In this document: positions 35,964 to 44,770 of the stretch, piece by piece | How the letters are laid out: the number at the start of each line of letters is the position of its first letter | How positions within the stretch are numbered: the stretch's first letter is position 1 | Assembly: GCF_000972785.3 (NCBI RefSeq) | Contig: NZ_CP011253.3 | Coordinates: 2,480,001 to 2,544,000, forward strand | Direction of reading: 5' to 3' | Length of the DNA stretch: 64,000 bases | From: Pandoraea oxalativorans | GTDB lineage: Bacteria > Pseudomonadota > Gammaproteobacteria > Burkholderiales > Burkholderiaceae | The notes under the pieces: generated by a model | What the model was told of the DNA's origin: nothing | The model's input: the letters and a program-made list of their open reading frames with translations, nothing else | Database searches by the model: none | Position numbers and translations under genes: made by a program

Positions 35964-37016
35964 ATGCGTATCTCCCTGAAAGACGCCGTCGACTTCGGCA
36001 AACAACTGCTGCTCGCGCAGGGCGTGCCGGACGACATCGCGCTCGACGTCGCCGAGCATCTCGTGGAGTCCGACCGTGTCGGCTATGCGAGTCACGGCCT
36101 GTCGATTCTGCCGACCTATCGCAAAGTGCTTGAGGACGGACAGGTCAATCCGAGCGGACGTCCGAGCGTGCTCACCGATCACGGCAATCTGTTGTTGTTC
36201 GAGGGCAATCGCGGCTTCGGTCAGCACGTCGGCAAGTTCGTGGTCGAGCATGCGATTGCACGCGCATTCGACAAGGGTGTGGCGATTCTGACGCTGCGCA
36301 ACAGCCACCATCTGGGACGCATGGGCCAGTATGGCGAGATGGCCGCGCATCAAGGGCTGGTGTTCATGGCGTTCACGAATGTGACGAACCGTCAGCCGAT
36401 GGTCGCACCGTTTGGCGGCAGCGAGCCGCGCCTGACGACCAATCCGTTGTGCTTTGCGGGGCCGTTGCCGAATAACCGGCCGCCGCTGGTGGTGGACATG
36501 GCAACGAGCGCCATCGCCATCAACAAGGCACGCGTGCTGGCGGCCGAAGGCAAGCAGGCGCCGCCGGGCTCGTTGATCGACGGTTACGGCAATCCCTCGA
36601 CCGATCCGAACGCGCTCTTCACCGAGCCGTTCGGTGCGTTGCTGCCTTTCGGCGGGCACAAGGGCTATGCGCTGGGCATCGTGACGGAGTTGCTGGCGGG
36701 GGTGCTCTCGGGTGGCGGCACGATACAGCCGGAACACCCGCGTGCCGGTGTGGCGACGAACAATATGTTCGCCATCGTGCTCAACCCGCAAGTCGACTTC
36801 GCCGCGACGTGGCGCTCGCACGAGGTGGAGGCGTTCATCGACTATCTGACGTCATGCCCGCCGCAGCCTGGCTTCGACCGCGTGCAGTATCCCGGCGAAT
36901 ATGAGGCGGATAATCGCAAGAAGCACCATGACCACATCGACCTCACGACGCCGATCTGGGAGTCGCTGTTGAAAATGTCGACGGACCTCGGTGTGGCGAC
37001 GCCACGAACGTTGTGA
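35964..37016 (+). CDS. Ldh2 family malate/(sulfo)lactate/ureidoglycolate dehydrogenase
   Basis: A 350-residue NAD(P)-dependent oxidoreductase of the Ldh2/MDH2 fold. It has the catalytic His segment [15 protein letters not shown], the NTNPLCF-like block ([13 protein letters not shown]), [13 protein letters not shown] and the Gly-rich GGHKGYALG. Family members oxidise malate, sulfolactate, ureidoglycolate or 2,3-diketo sugars, so the substrate is open. AAGGAG precedes the ATG. It forms a two-gene unit with the DASS transporter. Its stop overlaps a possible start (TGATG) that would extend the following epsilon subunit. Confidence 0.9.
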   Translation: MRISLKDAVDFGKQLLLAQGVPDDIALDVAEHLVESDRVGYASHGLSILPTYRKVLEDGQVNPSGRPSVLTDHGNLLLFEGNRGFGQHVGKFVVEHAIARAFDKGVAILTLRNSHHLGRMGQYGEMAAHQGLVFMAFTNVTNRQPMVAPFGGSEPRLTTNPLCFAGPLPNNRPPLVVDMATSAIAINKARVLAAEGKQAPPGSLIDGYGNPSTDPNALFTEPFGALLPFGGHKGYALGIVTELLAGVLSGGGTIQPEHPRAGVATNNMFAIVLNPQVDFAATWRSHEVEAFIDYLTSCPPQPGFDRVQYPGEYEADNRKKHHDHIDLTTPIWESLLKMSTDLGVATPRTL

Positions 37017-37144
37017 TGTTCATGGCGGACTCGGCGCGCGCAACGGTATGTGCGCCCGCGTTCGCCAGACCTCAAGAAGGACACGACCCGACGACCGCAT
37101 CGCCGCAGGCGAGGGCCGTCGCGTCGCAGGGAGAAGTGAAATAC

Positions 37145-37579
37145 ATGGCAATACTCAAGGTAGATGTGGTCAGCACCGAGCGCGCGATTTTCTCGGGGGA
37201 GGCGCGCTTTGTGGAAGTCCCCGGCTCGGCGGGTGAATTAGGGGTGTTGCCGGGGCACACGCCGCTGCTCTCGGGGGTGCGTCCCGGAACGGTGCGCATC
37301 GAGGGCGTCGACGGTACCGAGACGTTTCTGTACATCGCCGGTGGCTTCGTCGAGATCCAGCCCGACCGGGTGACGGTGCTCGCCGACACGGCCATGCGCG
37401 CCGACAGCCTCGATCAGGCGCGCGCCGAGCGTGCCCGCGAAGCGGCTGCCGCAGTGCTGGAGCAACAGACCGGCGACATCGATTACGCCAAGGCGCAGGC
37501 CGAACTGGCCGAAGCCGTGGCGCAACTGCAAGCCATTCGTCGTCTGCGCAAACAAAAGTCGCGTGCGCAAGGCGATTAA
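37145..37579 (+). CDS. atpC: Orphan ATP synthase F1 epsilon subunit
   Basis: A 144-residue protein with the full epsilon architecture. The N-terminal beta-sandwich has [43 protein letters not shown] and [21 protein letters not shown]. The C-terminal two-helix arm (about 95-144) can inhibit the motor. No other ATP synthase gene is next to it, so it is a stand-alone copy, separated from any atp operon. ATG 37145 has GGGAGAAG upstream. The frame is also open from ATG 37016, which overlaps the Ldh2 stop and would give a 43-residue extension. A paralogous regulator of F1 is possible. Confidence 0.88.
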   Translation: MAILKVDVVSTERAIFSGEARFVEVPGSAGELGVLPGHTPLLSGVRPGTVRIEGVDGTETFLYIAGGFVEIQPDRVTVLADTAMRADSLDQARAERAREAAAAVLEQQTGDIDYAKAQAELAEAVAQLQAIRRLRKQKSRAQGD

Positions 37580-37594
37580 CCGTCGTTAGTCTTC

Positions 37595-37615
37595 AGGTCG
37601 CCCCGTGGGCGACCT
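37595..37615 (+). terminator. Hairpin after atpC
   Basis: A perfect 9-bp stem (37595-37603 with 37607-37615, loop cgt) 15 bases after the stop, followed by ttcacc. It is a likely transcript end with a weak U-tract. Confidence 0.6.
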
Positions 37616-37867
37616 TCACCCCGGCTGACCTCCAGCCGCTCAAAGCCAGTCGGTCCTCACCGGGCCGAACGTCGCGTTTTTTCTCCCCCGATCCCCTAAA
37701 GGACGTCGCCTAAGCGCCCTCGACCGATGACGCTGCGCAGGCGCGCGCCACCTCCCGTCGACGCTCGACGATTCCGTATTGCGTTTCGCCGTCGAATCCC
37801 CGAGGTGCAACCGCCTGAGGTAAACCCTGAACCGATTCTGCTTGCACCATTTTTTTGGAATAACTAT

Positions 37868-37907
37868 ATTGCTCTCAGATAACAGTTATTGCACTGAGAT
37901 AACTGTT
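37868..37907 (+). repeat. Tandem 20-bp repeat upstream of the enoyl-CoA hydratase
   Basis: Two directly adjacent copies, attgctctcagataacagtt (37868-37887) and attgcactgagataactgtt (37888-37907), agree at 17 of 20 positions. They lie 80 bases before the hydratase start in an AT-rich patch. Each contains GATAAC, and the junction contains ATAACAGTTAT, a near-palindrome. They look like regulator-binding sites. Confidence 0.7.
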
Positions 37908-37986
37908 TAGCGAAAAATGCGTTGATCGCATTGTCGCCATCTCAATGCACGCGTGATGTCCACGCGTCGGTGCCCTTGGAGTTCAA

Positions 37987-38787
37987 ATGAGCGAGACAGC
38001 AAAGCAAACGGAGCAGGAAGTTCTCTTCACGCAGGTTGGCAAGGTGGCGGTCATCACCTTGAATCGTCCGCAGGCGCTCAATGCCTGGACCATCGCCATG
38101 CGCGAACTGATCATCGACGCGCTTGAGCGTTTCAATGCCGACGACAACGTGGCGGCCGTGATCATGACCGGTGCCGGTCGCGCGTTCTCGGCCGGACAGG
38201 ATCTGGCAGAAGCGAAGCATTTCGACGGCGACACGGCCATCGAGTGGATCAAGGGCTGGGAGCATTACTACGACGTGATTCGTAGCCTGAAGAAGCCGCT
38301 GGTCATGGCGCTGAACGGCACGGCCGCAGGCTCCGCCTTCCAGGTATCGCTGTTGGGCGACATTCGCGTCGGCCACCCGGGCGTGCGTATGGGCCAGCCG
38401 GAGATCAACGCCGGTATCGCGAGCACGACCGGTCCGTGGATCATGAATCACATGCTGGGGCTGTCGCGCACGATCGAATTGACGCTCACCGGGCGTTTGA
38501 TGGACGCGGACGAGAGCCATCGCCTTGGCCTGATTCATCACCTCGTGCCCGAAGACAAGGTGTTCGACAAGGCGCTGGAAATCGCGTCGGAACTCGCCGA
38601 GAAGCCACCGGTGGCGATGCGTCTGGACAAGCAGCGCTTCCGGGAAATGACCGAAGGCACGTTCCAGGACGCTATCGAGGCGGGCATGCGCATTCAGCGC
38701 GAGTCGTACGAGTCGGGCGAACCGGCGCGCATGATGGCCGCGTTCTTTGCCAAGCGTGCCGCGAAGGCCGAAACGGCCAAAGCCTGA
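37987..38787 (+). CDS. Enoyl-CoA hydratase/isomerase family protein
   Basis: A 266-residue crotonase-fold protein. The oxyanion-hole blocks are AGRAFSAGQDLAEAKHF and ALNGTAAGSAFQVSLLGDIRV, then MGQPEINAGIASTTGPWIM. The position matching Glu144 of the classic hydratase appears as Asn/Thr-like residues (GTAAGSAF), so the exact reaction (hydration, isomerisation, dehydration) is not certain. It opens a unit with an ABC importer and an acyl-CoA ligase, consistent with activation and beta-oxidation-like breakdown of an imported acid. The start is supported by GGAG at 37978. Confidence 0.88.
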   Translation: MSETAKQTEQEVLFTQVGKVAVITLNRPQALNAWTIAMRELIIDALERFNADDNVAAVIMTGAGRAFSAGQDLAEAKHFDGDTAIEWIKGWEHYYDVIRSLKKPLVMALNGTAAGSAFQVSLLGDIRVGHPGVRMGQPEINAGIASTTGPWIMNHMLGLSRTIELTLTGRLMDADESHRLGLIHHLVPEDKVFDKALEIASELAEKPPVAMRLDKQRFREMTEGTFQDAIEAGMRIQRESYESGEPARMMAAFFAKRAAKAETAKA

Positions 38788-38941
38788 CGCTGCTACCCCC
38801 GGCCGATCCGCAAGAGATCGCCATCGACTGAAGCGCTGCCCCCGTCGCCGCCTGCGGACAAACAGTCACAACGGCGCGACGCGCGGCAACCCACACAGGG
38901 CAGGCGTGTCGCGTCTGTCCATCGCACAAGCGGAGTTCCTT

Positions 38942-40024
38942 ATGTCTCATTCGCACGACCCGCAAAATCCGTCCCGCCGCCGCCTGCTTCAAATGGCCGG
39001 TGTCACTGCACTGGCAGGCTCGGTGCCGATGCTGGCGTCGCACACTGCGTTCGCTCAGGCGAAGCAACTGATCGTCTCCGATCCGGGCGGCCCGTACACC
39101 GCTGCATATCGCCGGGCGTTCTACGACCCGTTCGAGAAGGCGACCGGCATCAAGGTCGTGAGCGTGGCGCGCGATTCGCAGCCGGTGGCGCAGTTCGCGG
39201 CGATGGTGCAGACGAAGAACTTCGTGTGGGACGTCACCACGCTCACGCTTTCGGCCGATATTCCGTATCTCGAATCGAAGGGCTTTCTCGAGCCGGTCGG
39301 CATGAAGGCGGCCGACTTCCCCGGCCTCATGCCCGAGGCCGTGACGTCCGACTGGTTGGGTGTCGACGTCTACTCGACCGTACTGGCGTACCGCACCGAC
39401 AAGTTCCAGAAGGAAGCGCCGCAGACGTGGGCCGACTTCTGGGACGTGAAGCGTTTCCCGGGCCGCCGTTCGCTGCGCCGCAGCCCGCTCGACACGCTGG
39501 AACAGGCGCTCATGGCCGACGGCGTGCCCATCGACAAGCTGTATCCGCTCGATCTCGACCGCGCCTTCAAGTCGCTCGACAAGATCAAACCGCATATCAA
39601 CCTCTGGTGGACGTCGGGGGCGCAAGCCATGCAGGCGATCCAGAGCGGCGACGTCGACATGATGTCGACGTGGAACGGGCGTGCGCAGGCGGCCATCGAC
39701 AACAAGGCACCGGTGAAGATCGTCTGGAATCAGGGGTTGTATTCCATCGAAGGGTGGGGGATTCCGAAGGGCACGCCGCGCGCCGAATTCGCGAAGCAGT
39801 TCGTGCGCTTCTGCGGCGATCCGGCCCGACAGGCGCTCATCACACAGGACCTCGCGTACGGTCCGACCAACCTCAAGGCATTCGACGCCATTCCCAAGGA
39901 GCGTGCGCCGCTGCTGCCGACCGCGCCTGCCAACCTCAAGGGCATGCGTCTGCCGAGTCCGCAGTGGTGGGCCGAGAACCGTACGAAGGCCACCGAGCGT
40001 TTCAACGCGTGGCTGCTGTCGTAA
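38942..40024 (+). CDS. ABC transporter substrate-binding protein, Tat-secreted
   Basis: A 360-residue periplasmic binding protein of the polyamine/Fe3+ type (SBP_bac_8-like). The N-terminus has a twin-arginine signal (SRRRLLQMAGVTALAGSVPM, cleavage near AFAQA at residue 39). The mature part follows PotD-like blocks: LIVSDPGGPYTAAYRRAFYDPFEKATGI, VYSTVLAYRTDKF, WADFWDVKRFPG, and NAIQSGD-like MQAIQSGDVDMMSTWNGRA. GGAG precedes the ATG. The ligand is unknown; the CoA ligase downstream suggests a carboxylic acid or betaine rather than a metal. Confidence 0.88.
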   Translation: MSHSHDPQNPSRRRLLQMAGVTALAGSVPMLASHTAFAQAKQLIVSDPGGPYTAAYRRAFYDPFEKATGIKVVSVARDSQPVAQFAAMVQTKNFVWDVTTLTLSADIPYLESKGFLEPVGMKAADFPGLMPEAVTSDWLGVDVYSTVLAYRTDKFQKEAPQTWADFWDVKRFPGRRSLRRSPLDTLEQALMADGVPIDKLYPLDLDRAFKSLDKIKPHINLWWTSGAQAMQAIQSGDVDMMSTWNGRAQAAIDNKAPVKIVWNQGLYSIEGWGIPKGTPRAEFAKQFVRFCGDPARQALITQDLAYGPTNLKAFDAIPKERAPLLPTAPANLKGMRLPSPQWWAENRTKATERFNAWLLS

Positions 40025-40058
40025 GCATCGATGCGAGTGTTGTGAATACCGGAGCAGG

Positions 40059-41183
40059 ATGAGCACGAATATGAGCACCAAACTGGAAACCATCGGTCTT
40101 GCCAAGACGTACCGCGAGACCCCCGCGCTTCTGCCGACGGATCTGCGCGTCGCGGCAGGGGAATTTCTCACGTTGCTCGGGCCTTCGGGCTCGGGCAAGA
40201 CCACGCTGCTGCAAATGATCTCCGGGCTGGTCGAGCCCAGCGCGGGCCAGTTGCTCATCGATGGGCGCGACGCCACGCACGACGCACCGGGCAAACGTGG
40301 CATCGGGATGGTGTTCCAGAGCTATGCGCTGTTTCCGCACATGACCGTCTGGGAGAACGTGGCGTATGGCCTGCGCATGCGCAAGCTGCCACGCGCCGAG
40401 CTGGGGCCGGCCGTCGACTCGGCGCTCGCCATGGTCAAGATGCAGGCGTTCGCGCAACGTCTGCCGTCGGAGTTGTCGGGCGGTCAGCAGCAACGTATCG
40501 CGCTGGCGCGCTGCTTCGCGTTTCGTCCGTCGATCATCCTGCTCGACGAGCCGCTCGGCGCGCTCGACAAGAAGTTGCGCGAGCACATGCAACTGGAAAT
40601 CCGGCGTCTGCATCAGGAACTGGGCGCAACGTTCATCTATGTGACGCACGATCAGGATGAGGCGCTGACGCTGTCCGATCGCATCTGTCTGATGAATCAG
40701 GCGCGCATCGAACAGATCGGTACACCGGCGCAGTTGTACGACCGTCCGGCCACCCGTTTTGCCGCCGACTTCCTCGGGCATTCGAATCTGCTCGACGGCG
40801 TGGTGGAGGGTCTGGCGGACGGGCGCGTTGCGCTGCGCGTGGGTGAGCGTCTGGTACCCATTGGCCCGAGCCCCGATTTGCCTGCGGCCGGTGCGGCGAG
40901 CCTGCTCGTGCGCCCCGAGGCGGCGCGGCTGACCACGCCGGAAGACGGTGCGCTCGCCGGGACGATTCGCGAAGTGGTCTTTCTCGGCTCGGACACGCGC
41001 GCCATCGTATCGCTGGGGCAGGGCGCTGAATCTGCCTCTGCCTCCGCCTCCGCCTCCGCCTCCGCTGCCGACGCCGAGCGCGCGCATTTCACCGTGCGCT
41101 GTCCGCGTGAGCTGACGCCACGCGTGGGCGAGCGCGTCGGCCTCGCGTGGGATCACGCTCGCGCCACGTTGCTCACGCGCTGA
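40059..41183 (+). CDS. ABC transporter ATP-binding protein (PotA type)
   Basis: A 374-residue ATPase: Walker A GPSGSGKT at 41-48, signature LSGGQQQR near 140, Walker B ILLDEPLGALD near 160, His switch in YVTHDQDEAL, and a C-terminal TOBE regulatory domain. Inside the TOBE region, residues 325-336 form an (SA)6 run coded by six TCNGCC hexamers (41031-41066), an unusual low-complexity insert that probably loops out. GGAG is five bases before ATG 40059; ATG 40071 is an alternative. It sits between the binding protein and the permease and energises both. Confidence 0.92.
   Translation: MSTNMSTKLETIGLAKTYRETPALLPTDLRVAAGEFLTLLGPSGSGKTTLLQMISGLVEPSAGQLLIDGRDATHDAPGKRGIGMVFQSYALFPHMTVWENVAYGLRMRKLPRAELGPAVDSALAMVKMQAFAQRLPSELSGGQQQRIALARCFAFRPSIILLDEPLGALDKKLREHMQLEIRRLHQELGATFIYVTHDQDEALTLSDRICLMNQARIEQIGTPAQLYDRPATRFAADFLGHSNLLDGVVEGLADGRVALRVGERLVPIGPSPDLPAAGAASLLVRPEAARLTTPEDGALAGTIREVVFLGSDTRAIVSLGQGAESASASASASASAADAERAHFTVRCPRELTPRVGERVGLAWDHARATLLTR
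41031..41066 (+). repeat. Hexanucleotide TCNGCC repeat in the ABC ATPase gene
   Basis: Six in-frame hexamers (two tctgcc, three tccgcc, one tccgct) code for alternating Ser-Ala. Slippage would add or remove Ser-Ala pairs without shifting the frame. Confidence 0.85.
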
Positions 41184-41224
41184 GTCTCCTTTCGCCCAAG
41201 TCATCCGCTTCAGGAGTATTTGCC

Positions 41225-42976
41225 ATGTGGCTTGTTCAACGCCTGCCTCAGGCGGGGCCCCGTATCGCCTGGCCGAAACACGTGGCCCGGTGGTTGCCGG
41301 CGCTGCCCGCGTTGCTGTTCCTCGCTGTGTTCTTCATCGTGCCGGTCGTCGAGATCTTGCAAGGCGGCCTTTACGATGCCGACGGCGTGCTGTCCGTCGC
41401 GCAATTCGCGCGCATGACGCACTCGGCCGTCTATATCAAGGTGCTCGGCTCGACCTTTTGGATTGCCTTCCTGACGGCCGCGTTATCGGTGCTGCTGGGC
41501 TATCCGGTGGCGTATTTGCTGGCCCGGCTGTCGGCGCGCTCGCGCGAGCGCTGGCTGTTGTGGATCGTGCTGCCGTTCTGGACGAGCTATCTCGTCAAGA
41601 CTTACGCCTGGATGTTGCTGCTCTCCAAGACGGGCCTGCTCACGACGCTCGCCACGCACCTCGGTCTGCTCGACGGCGCAGGCACGCTCGCGCCGTCGAT
41701 GACGGGCGTGCTGATCGGCATGGTGCACGCGATGCTGCCGCTCGCCGTCATGACGATGCTGCCGATCATGCGCGGCATCAACATGCAACTCGTGCAGGCG
41801 GCGCAAACGCTCGGCGCAGATCGCTCGACGGGGTTCTTCACGGTGTTCCTGCCGTTGTCCGGGCCGGGTGCGGCGGCGGCCGGGCTGCTTGTCTTCATCA
41901 CCAGTCTCGGCTTCTTCATCGTGCCCGCACTGCTGGGCTCGCCGCGTGAGTCGATGGTGGCGCAACTGGTCATTTCGTCTGTGCTTGAATTGTTCGATCT
42001 GCGATTCGCAGGCGCGCTCTCGACGGTCCTGCTGCTGTGCTCCATCGTCGTGTTCTTTGTTTACGACCGGGTGGTCGGTCTGTCGTCGTTGGCCGGAGAA
42101 GCGCCGGAGCGACGCGCAGGGGCAGGCGGGCGCATGCTGCCGGTGCTGATGGTCATCGGACGTCTCGCGGGCAAGCTGTCGTTTTCGCAGGGCGGCGAAC
42201 GGGCGAGTGGCGGTCTTGGCCTGAAGGCCTATACGTGGGCCGTCGTGCTCGCGCTGGTGCTGCCGATTGCATTCGTCGTGCCGCTGGCATTCACGAAGCA
42301 ATCGTTCGTGTCGTTCCCTCCGGAGCTTTTCACCTTCAAGTGGTTCGTGGCGTTCCTCGAATCCAGCGTCTGGCAGGCGGCGTTGTGGCGCTCGCTGGGC
42401 GTGGGCTTCGCGACGGCTGCGCTTGCGCTTGTCCTCGGCTTCGGGGCGACTCTGGCGCTCGTGCGGTTGCCGTCGCGCTGGCGCAAGCCGCTGTTCGCGG
42501 TGTTCATCGCGCCGCTGATCGTGCCGCGCATCGTCGTCGCCGTCGGTCTGCTGTATCTGTTTGCGCGGTGGGAACTGGCGGGCACAAATGCGGGCCTCGT
42601 CATCGGTCACACCGTGCTGGCGATTCCGTACGTGGTCGTCACCTTGTCGGCAAGCTTCAAGCGCTTCGACTGGCGACTCGACGACGCAGCCAAGATGCTC
42701 GGGGCGTCGGCCTTCACCCGCGTGCGCACCGTGCTGCTGCCCTTGCTCGCGGCAAGCCTCGGCTCGGCGTTCCTGTTTGCTTTCATCGTGTCGTTCGACG
42801 ACCTGACGATTGCCATCTTCGTCTCCGGCGGGATCAACACCACGCTGCCCAAGCAGATGTGGGACGACATTCAGCTGGCCGTCACGCCGACACTGGCCGC
42901 TGTCGCCACGTCGCTGGTGTTCCTGATGGTGTTTGTCGTCTGGTTGTCTTCCATTTTCAAACGCAAGAGCTACTGA
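41225..42976 (+). CDS. ABC transporter permease, fused PotB-PotC type
   Basis: A 583-residue membrane protein with about twelve helices in two halves, each equivalent to one permease. Each half has its own EAA loop: AAQTLGADRSTGFFTVFLPL near residue 200 and AAKMLGASAFTRVRTVLLPL near 500. The polar linker between them is about 290-330. Most polyamine-type importers use two separate permease genes, so this is a fusion, as in FbpB-like Fe3+ systems. CAGGAG precedes the ATG. It completes a binding protein, ATPase and permease importer. Confidence 0.9.
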   Translation: MWLVQRLPQAGPRIAWPKHVARWLPALPALLFLAVFFIVPVVEILQGGLYDADGVLSVAQFARMTHSAVYIKVLGSTFWIAFLTAALSVLLGYPVAYLLARLSARSRERWLLWIVLPFWTSYLVKTYAWMLLLSKTGLLTTLATHLGLLDGAGTLAPSMTGVLIGMVHAMLPLAVMTMLPIMRGINMQLVQAAQTLGADRSTGFFTVFLPLSGPGAAAAGLLVFITSLGFFIVPALLGSPRESMVAQLVISSVLELFDLRFAGALSTVLLLCSIVVFFVYDRVVGLSSLAGEAPERRAGAGGRMLPVLMVIGRLAGKLSFSQGGERASGGLGLKAYTWAVVLALVLPIAFVVPLAFTKQSFVSFPPELFTFKWFVAFLESSVWQAALWRSLGVGFATAALALVLGFGATLALVRLPSRWRKPLFAVFIAPLIVPRIVVAVGLLYLFARWELAGTNAGLVIGHTVLAIPYVVVTLSASFKRFDWRLDDAAKMLGASAFTRVRTVLLPLLAASLGSAFLFAFIVSFDDLTIAIFVSGGINTTLPKQMWDDIQLAVTPTLAAVATSLVFLMVFVVWLSSIFKRKSY

Positions 42977-42993
42977 TACCTGCGGATTCTCGT

Positions 42994-44664
42994 ATGTCCA
43001 TGTCTAACGTTGCCCGAGTTGCGCCGGTGAGTGCGCAGACGTCTTCGGCGTCGGAATCGTCACACGCATTACCTAGGTCGTCGCATCCTTATCTTCAGTA
43101 CTTCCCGCAGCGGGCCGAGGGCGACTCGCTCGATGTCGTGCCGCTGCTCATGGCGGGGCTTAATCAACGTGAAGGGGCTCCGTCAAAGCCGGTCGTCGTG
43201 TTCGAGGGCGAAGCCATCGACCGTGCGCAGATCGCCGCGCGCGTCGGTGCGATGCAGGCGTGGTTTGCCGTGCAGGGACTCGTGCCGGGCGATCGCGTGG
43301 CGGTCATGCTGGGCAACAGTGCCGCGCAAGTCGCCCTGATCTACGCGCTCATGCTCTCGGGCCTGGTGTGGGTGCCGGTCAACACGCGTCTGAAAGGCGA
43401 CGGCATCGAGTATCTGCTGGGGCACGCCAAACCGAAGCTGCTCATCGCCGAGCCGTCGTTCGCCGAGGTACTCGACGCTGGCGTCGCGCTGGCCGCAGGG
43501 CAGCCGGGGCACCATGGCACGCAAGTCGTGCGCTACTGGCTGTCGGACGTCATGGCGCAGGCCGCGGCGCATGCGGGGAAGGCGCCGGTTGCGGCGGCGG
43601 TCACTCCGGCATCGGTGCTTTGCATCATCTACACGTCGGGGACGACGGGCGCGCCCAAGGGCGTACTGTTCACGCACCGCATGATGCGCATCGCCAGCGA
43701 GGCGGCCATGCAAGTGGCCGATGCGGGCGACGGCGACCGCTTGTTCCTGTGGGAGCCGCTGTGCCACATCGGCGGGGCGCAAATGCTATTGCTCCCGTTT
43801 CTGGCAGACGTCGAGATGCACGTGGTCGAGCGATTCTCGGCGAGCCGCTTCTGGCAGCAATGCGAGCAATCGCAGGCCACGCACCTCCACTATCTCGGCG
43901 GCATTCTGGACATCCTTATGCAACTGCCGCGCGACGCGCAGCCCGCCACGAATTCCTTGCGCGTTGCGTGGGGCGCGGGTGTCTCGGCGAGTGCCTGGCA
44001 GGCAACGCGCGAACGTCTGGGTTGTGTGCTGCGCGAGTGTTACGGCATGACCGAGTGCTCAAGCTTTGCCACGCTCAATGACGCCGATCAGCCCGGCTCC
44101 ATCGGCCACGCGTTGCCCTGGTTGACGCTGGAATTGCTCGATGATGCGGGCCAGCCGGTGGCGGATGGCGAGCCGGGGGAAATCGTCCTGTCGAGCGATG
44201 TCGATGGGGTGTTCCTGCCGGGATATCTCGATAACCCCGACGCGACGGCGAAAGCGTTGCGCGGCGGCAAGCTTTACACGGGCGACAGCGCGCGCCGCAA
44301 TGCTGACGGTAGTCTGGTGTTCATCGGACGCCGCACCGACAGCATGCGTGTGCGGGGCGAGAACGTCTCTGCATGGGAAATCGAGCGGGTATTTGCGCGG
44401 CATCCGGCAGTGGCGGCGTGTGCGGCGATCGGCGTGGCGAGCGAGATCGGCGAGCAGGACGTCATGTTGTACGTGCAGTTCCGCGAATCGGCCGTCGACT
44501 GGACGGCGTTGTCGACGTGGGCGGCGGAGCGCCTCGCCAGCTATCAGCGGCCGCGCTACTATCGCGAGACTGCGCAGTTCGAGACAACGCCATCGGAGCG
44601 AATCCGTAAGCACTTGTTGTCGCGAGATACGCAAGGCGCCTGGGAGTGGGTCGCAACGAAATGA
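42994..44664 (+). CDS. AMP-dependent acyl-CoA ligase
   Basis: A 556-residue ANL-superfamily enzyme. The P-loop-like motif IIYTSGTTGAPKGVLFTH is near residue 210, the YGMTECS motif follows, then YTGDSARRNADGSLVFIGR, and a C-terminal lid with the hinge GRRTDSMRVRGENVSAWEIE. The usual catalytic Lys region near the C-terminus reads TTPSERIRKHLL (the IRK lysine). It activates a carboxylic acid with ATP and CoA. The closest resemblance I recall is to CaiC-type crotonobetaine/carnitine-CoA ligases. With an importer before it and a crotonase at the head, a betaine-like or short acid substrate is plausible but unproven. Confidence 0.88.
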   Translation: MSMSNVARVAPVSAQTSSASESSHALPRSSHPYLQYFPQRAEGDSLDVVPLLMAGLNQREGAPSKPVVVFEGEAIDRAQIAARVGAMQAWFAVQGLVPGDRVAVMLGNSAAQVALIYALMLSGLVWVPVNTRLKGDGIEYLLGHAKPKLLIAEPSFAEVLDAGVALAAGQPGHHGTQVVRYWLSDVMAQAAAHAGKAPVAAAVTPASVLCIIYTSGTTGAPKGVLFTHRMMRIASEAAMQVADAGDGDRLFLWEPLCHIGGAQMLLLPFLADVEMHVVERFSASRFWQQCEQSQATHLHYLGGILDILMQLPRDAQPATNSLRVAWGAGVSASAWQATRERLGCVLRECYGMTECSSFATLNDADQPGSIGHALPWLTLELLDDAGQPVADGEPGEIVLSSDVDGVFLPGYLDNPDATAKALRGGKLYTGDSARRNADGSLVFIGRRTDSMRVRGENVSAWEIERVFARHPAVAACAAIGVASEIGEQDVMLYVQFRESAVDWTALSTWAAERLASYQRPRYYRETAQFETTPSERIRKHLLSRDTQGAWEWVATK

Positions 44665-44699
44665 GGTAGCACGCACGCGGGCTGAACGTAGATTTGGAG

Positions 44700-44737
44700 T
44701 TATCGCATAAAGATAGATACCTATTTTTATGCGATAA
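44700..44737 (+). promoter_or_regulatory. Perfect 12-bp inverted repeat before iclR gene
   Basis: Arms ttatcgcataaa (44700-44711) and tttatgcgataa (44726-44737) are exact reverse complements separated by 14 bases, ending 33 bases before the regulator start. It is a strong candidate for the autoregulatory operator of the IclR protein. The element lies in an AT-rich patch in an otherwise GC-rich region. Confidence 0.75.
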
Positions 44738-44770
44738 TCCAGCCAAATCCGTCAAAACACCCATCTGACT

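Larger units (their letters stand above)
37580..37986 (+). other. Intergenic region between atpC and the enoyl-CoA hydratase
   Basis: 407 bases without a gene. It contains the hairpin at 37595-37615 and, near 37840-37915, an AT-rich promoter-like patch with a tandem 20-bp repeat (37868-37907). A T7 run lies at 37850-37856. Nothing else is recognised. Confidence 0.55.
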
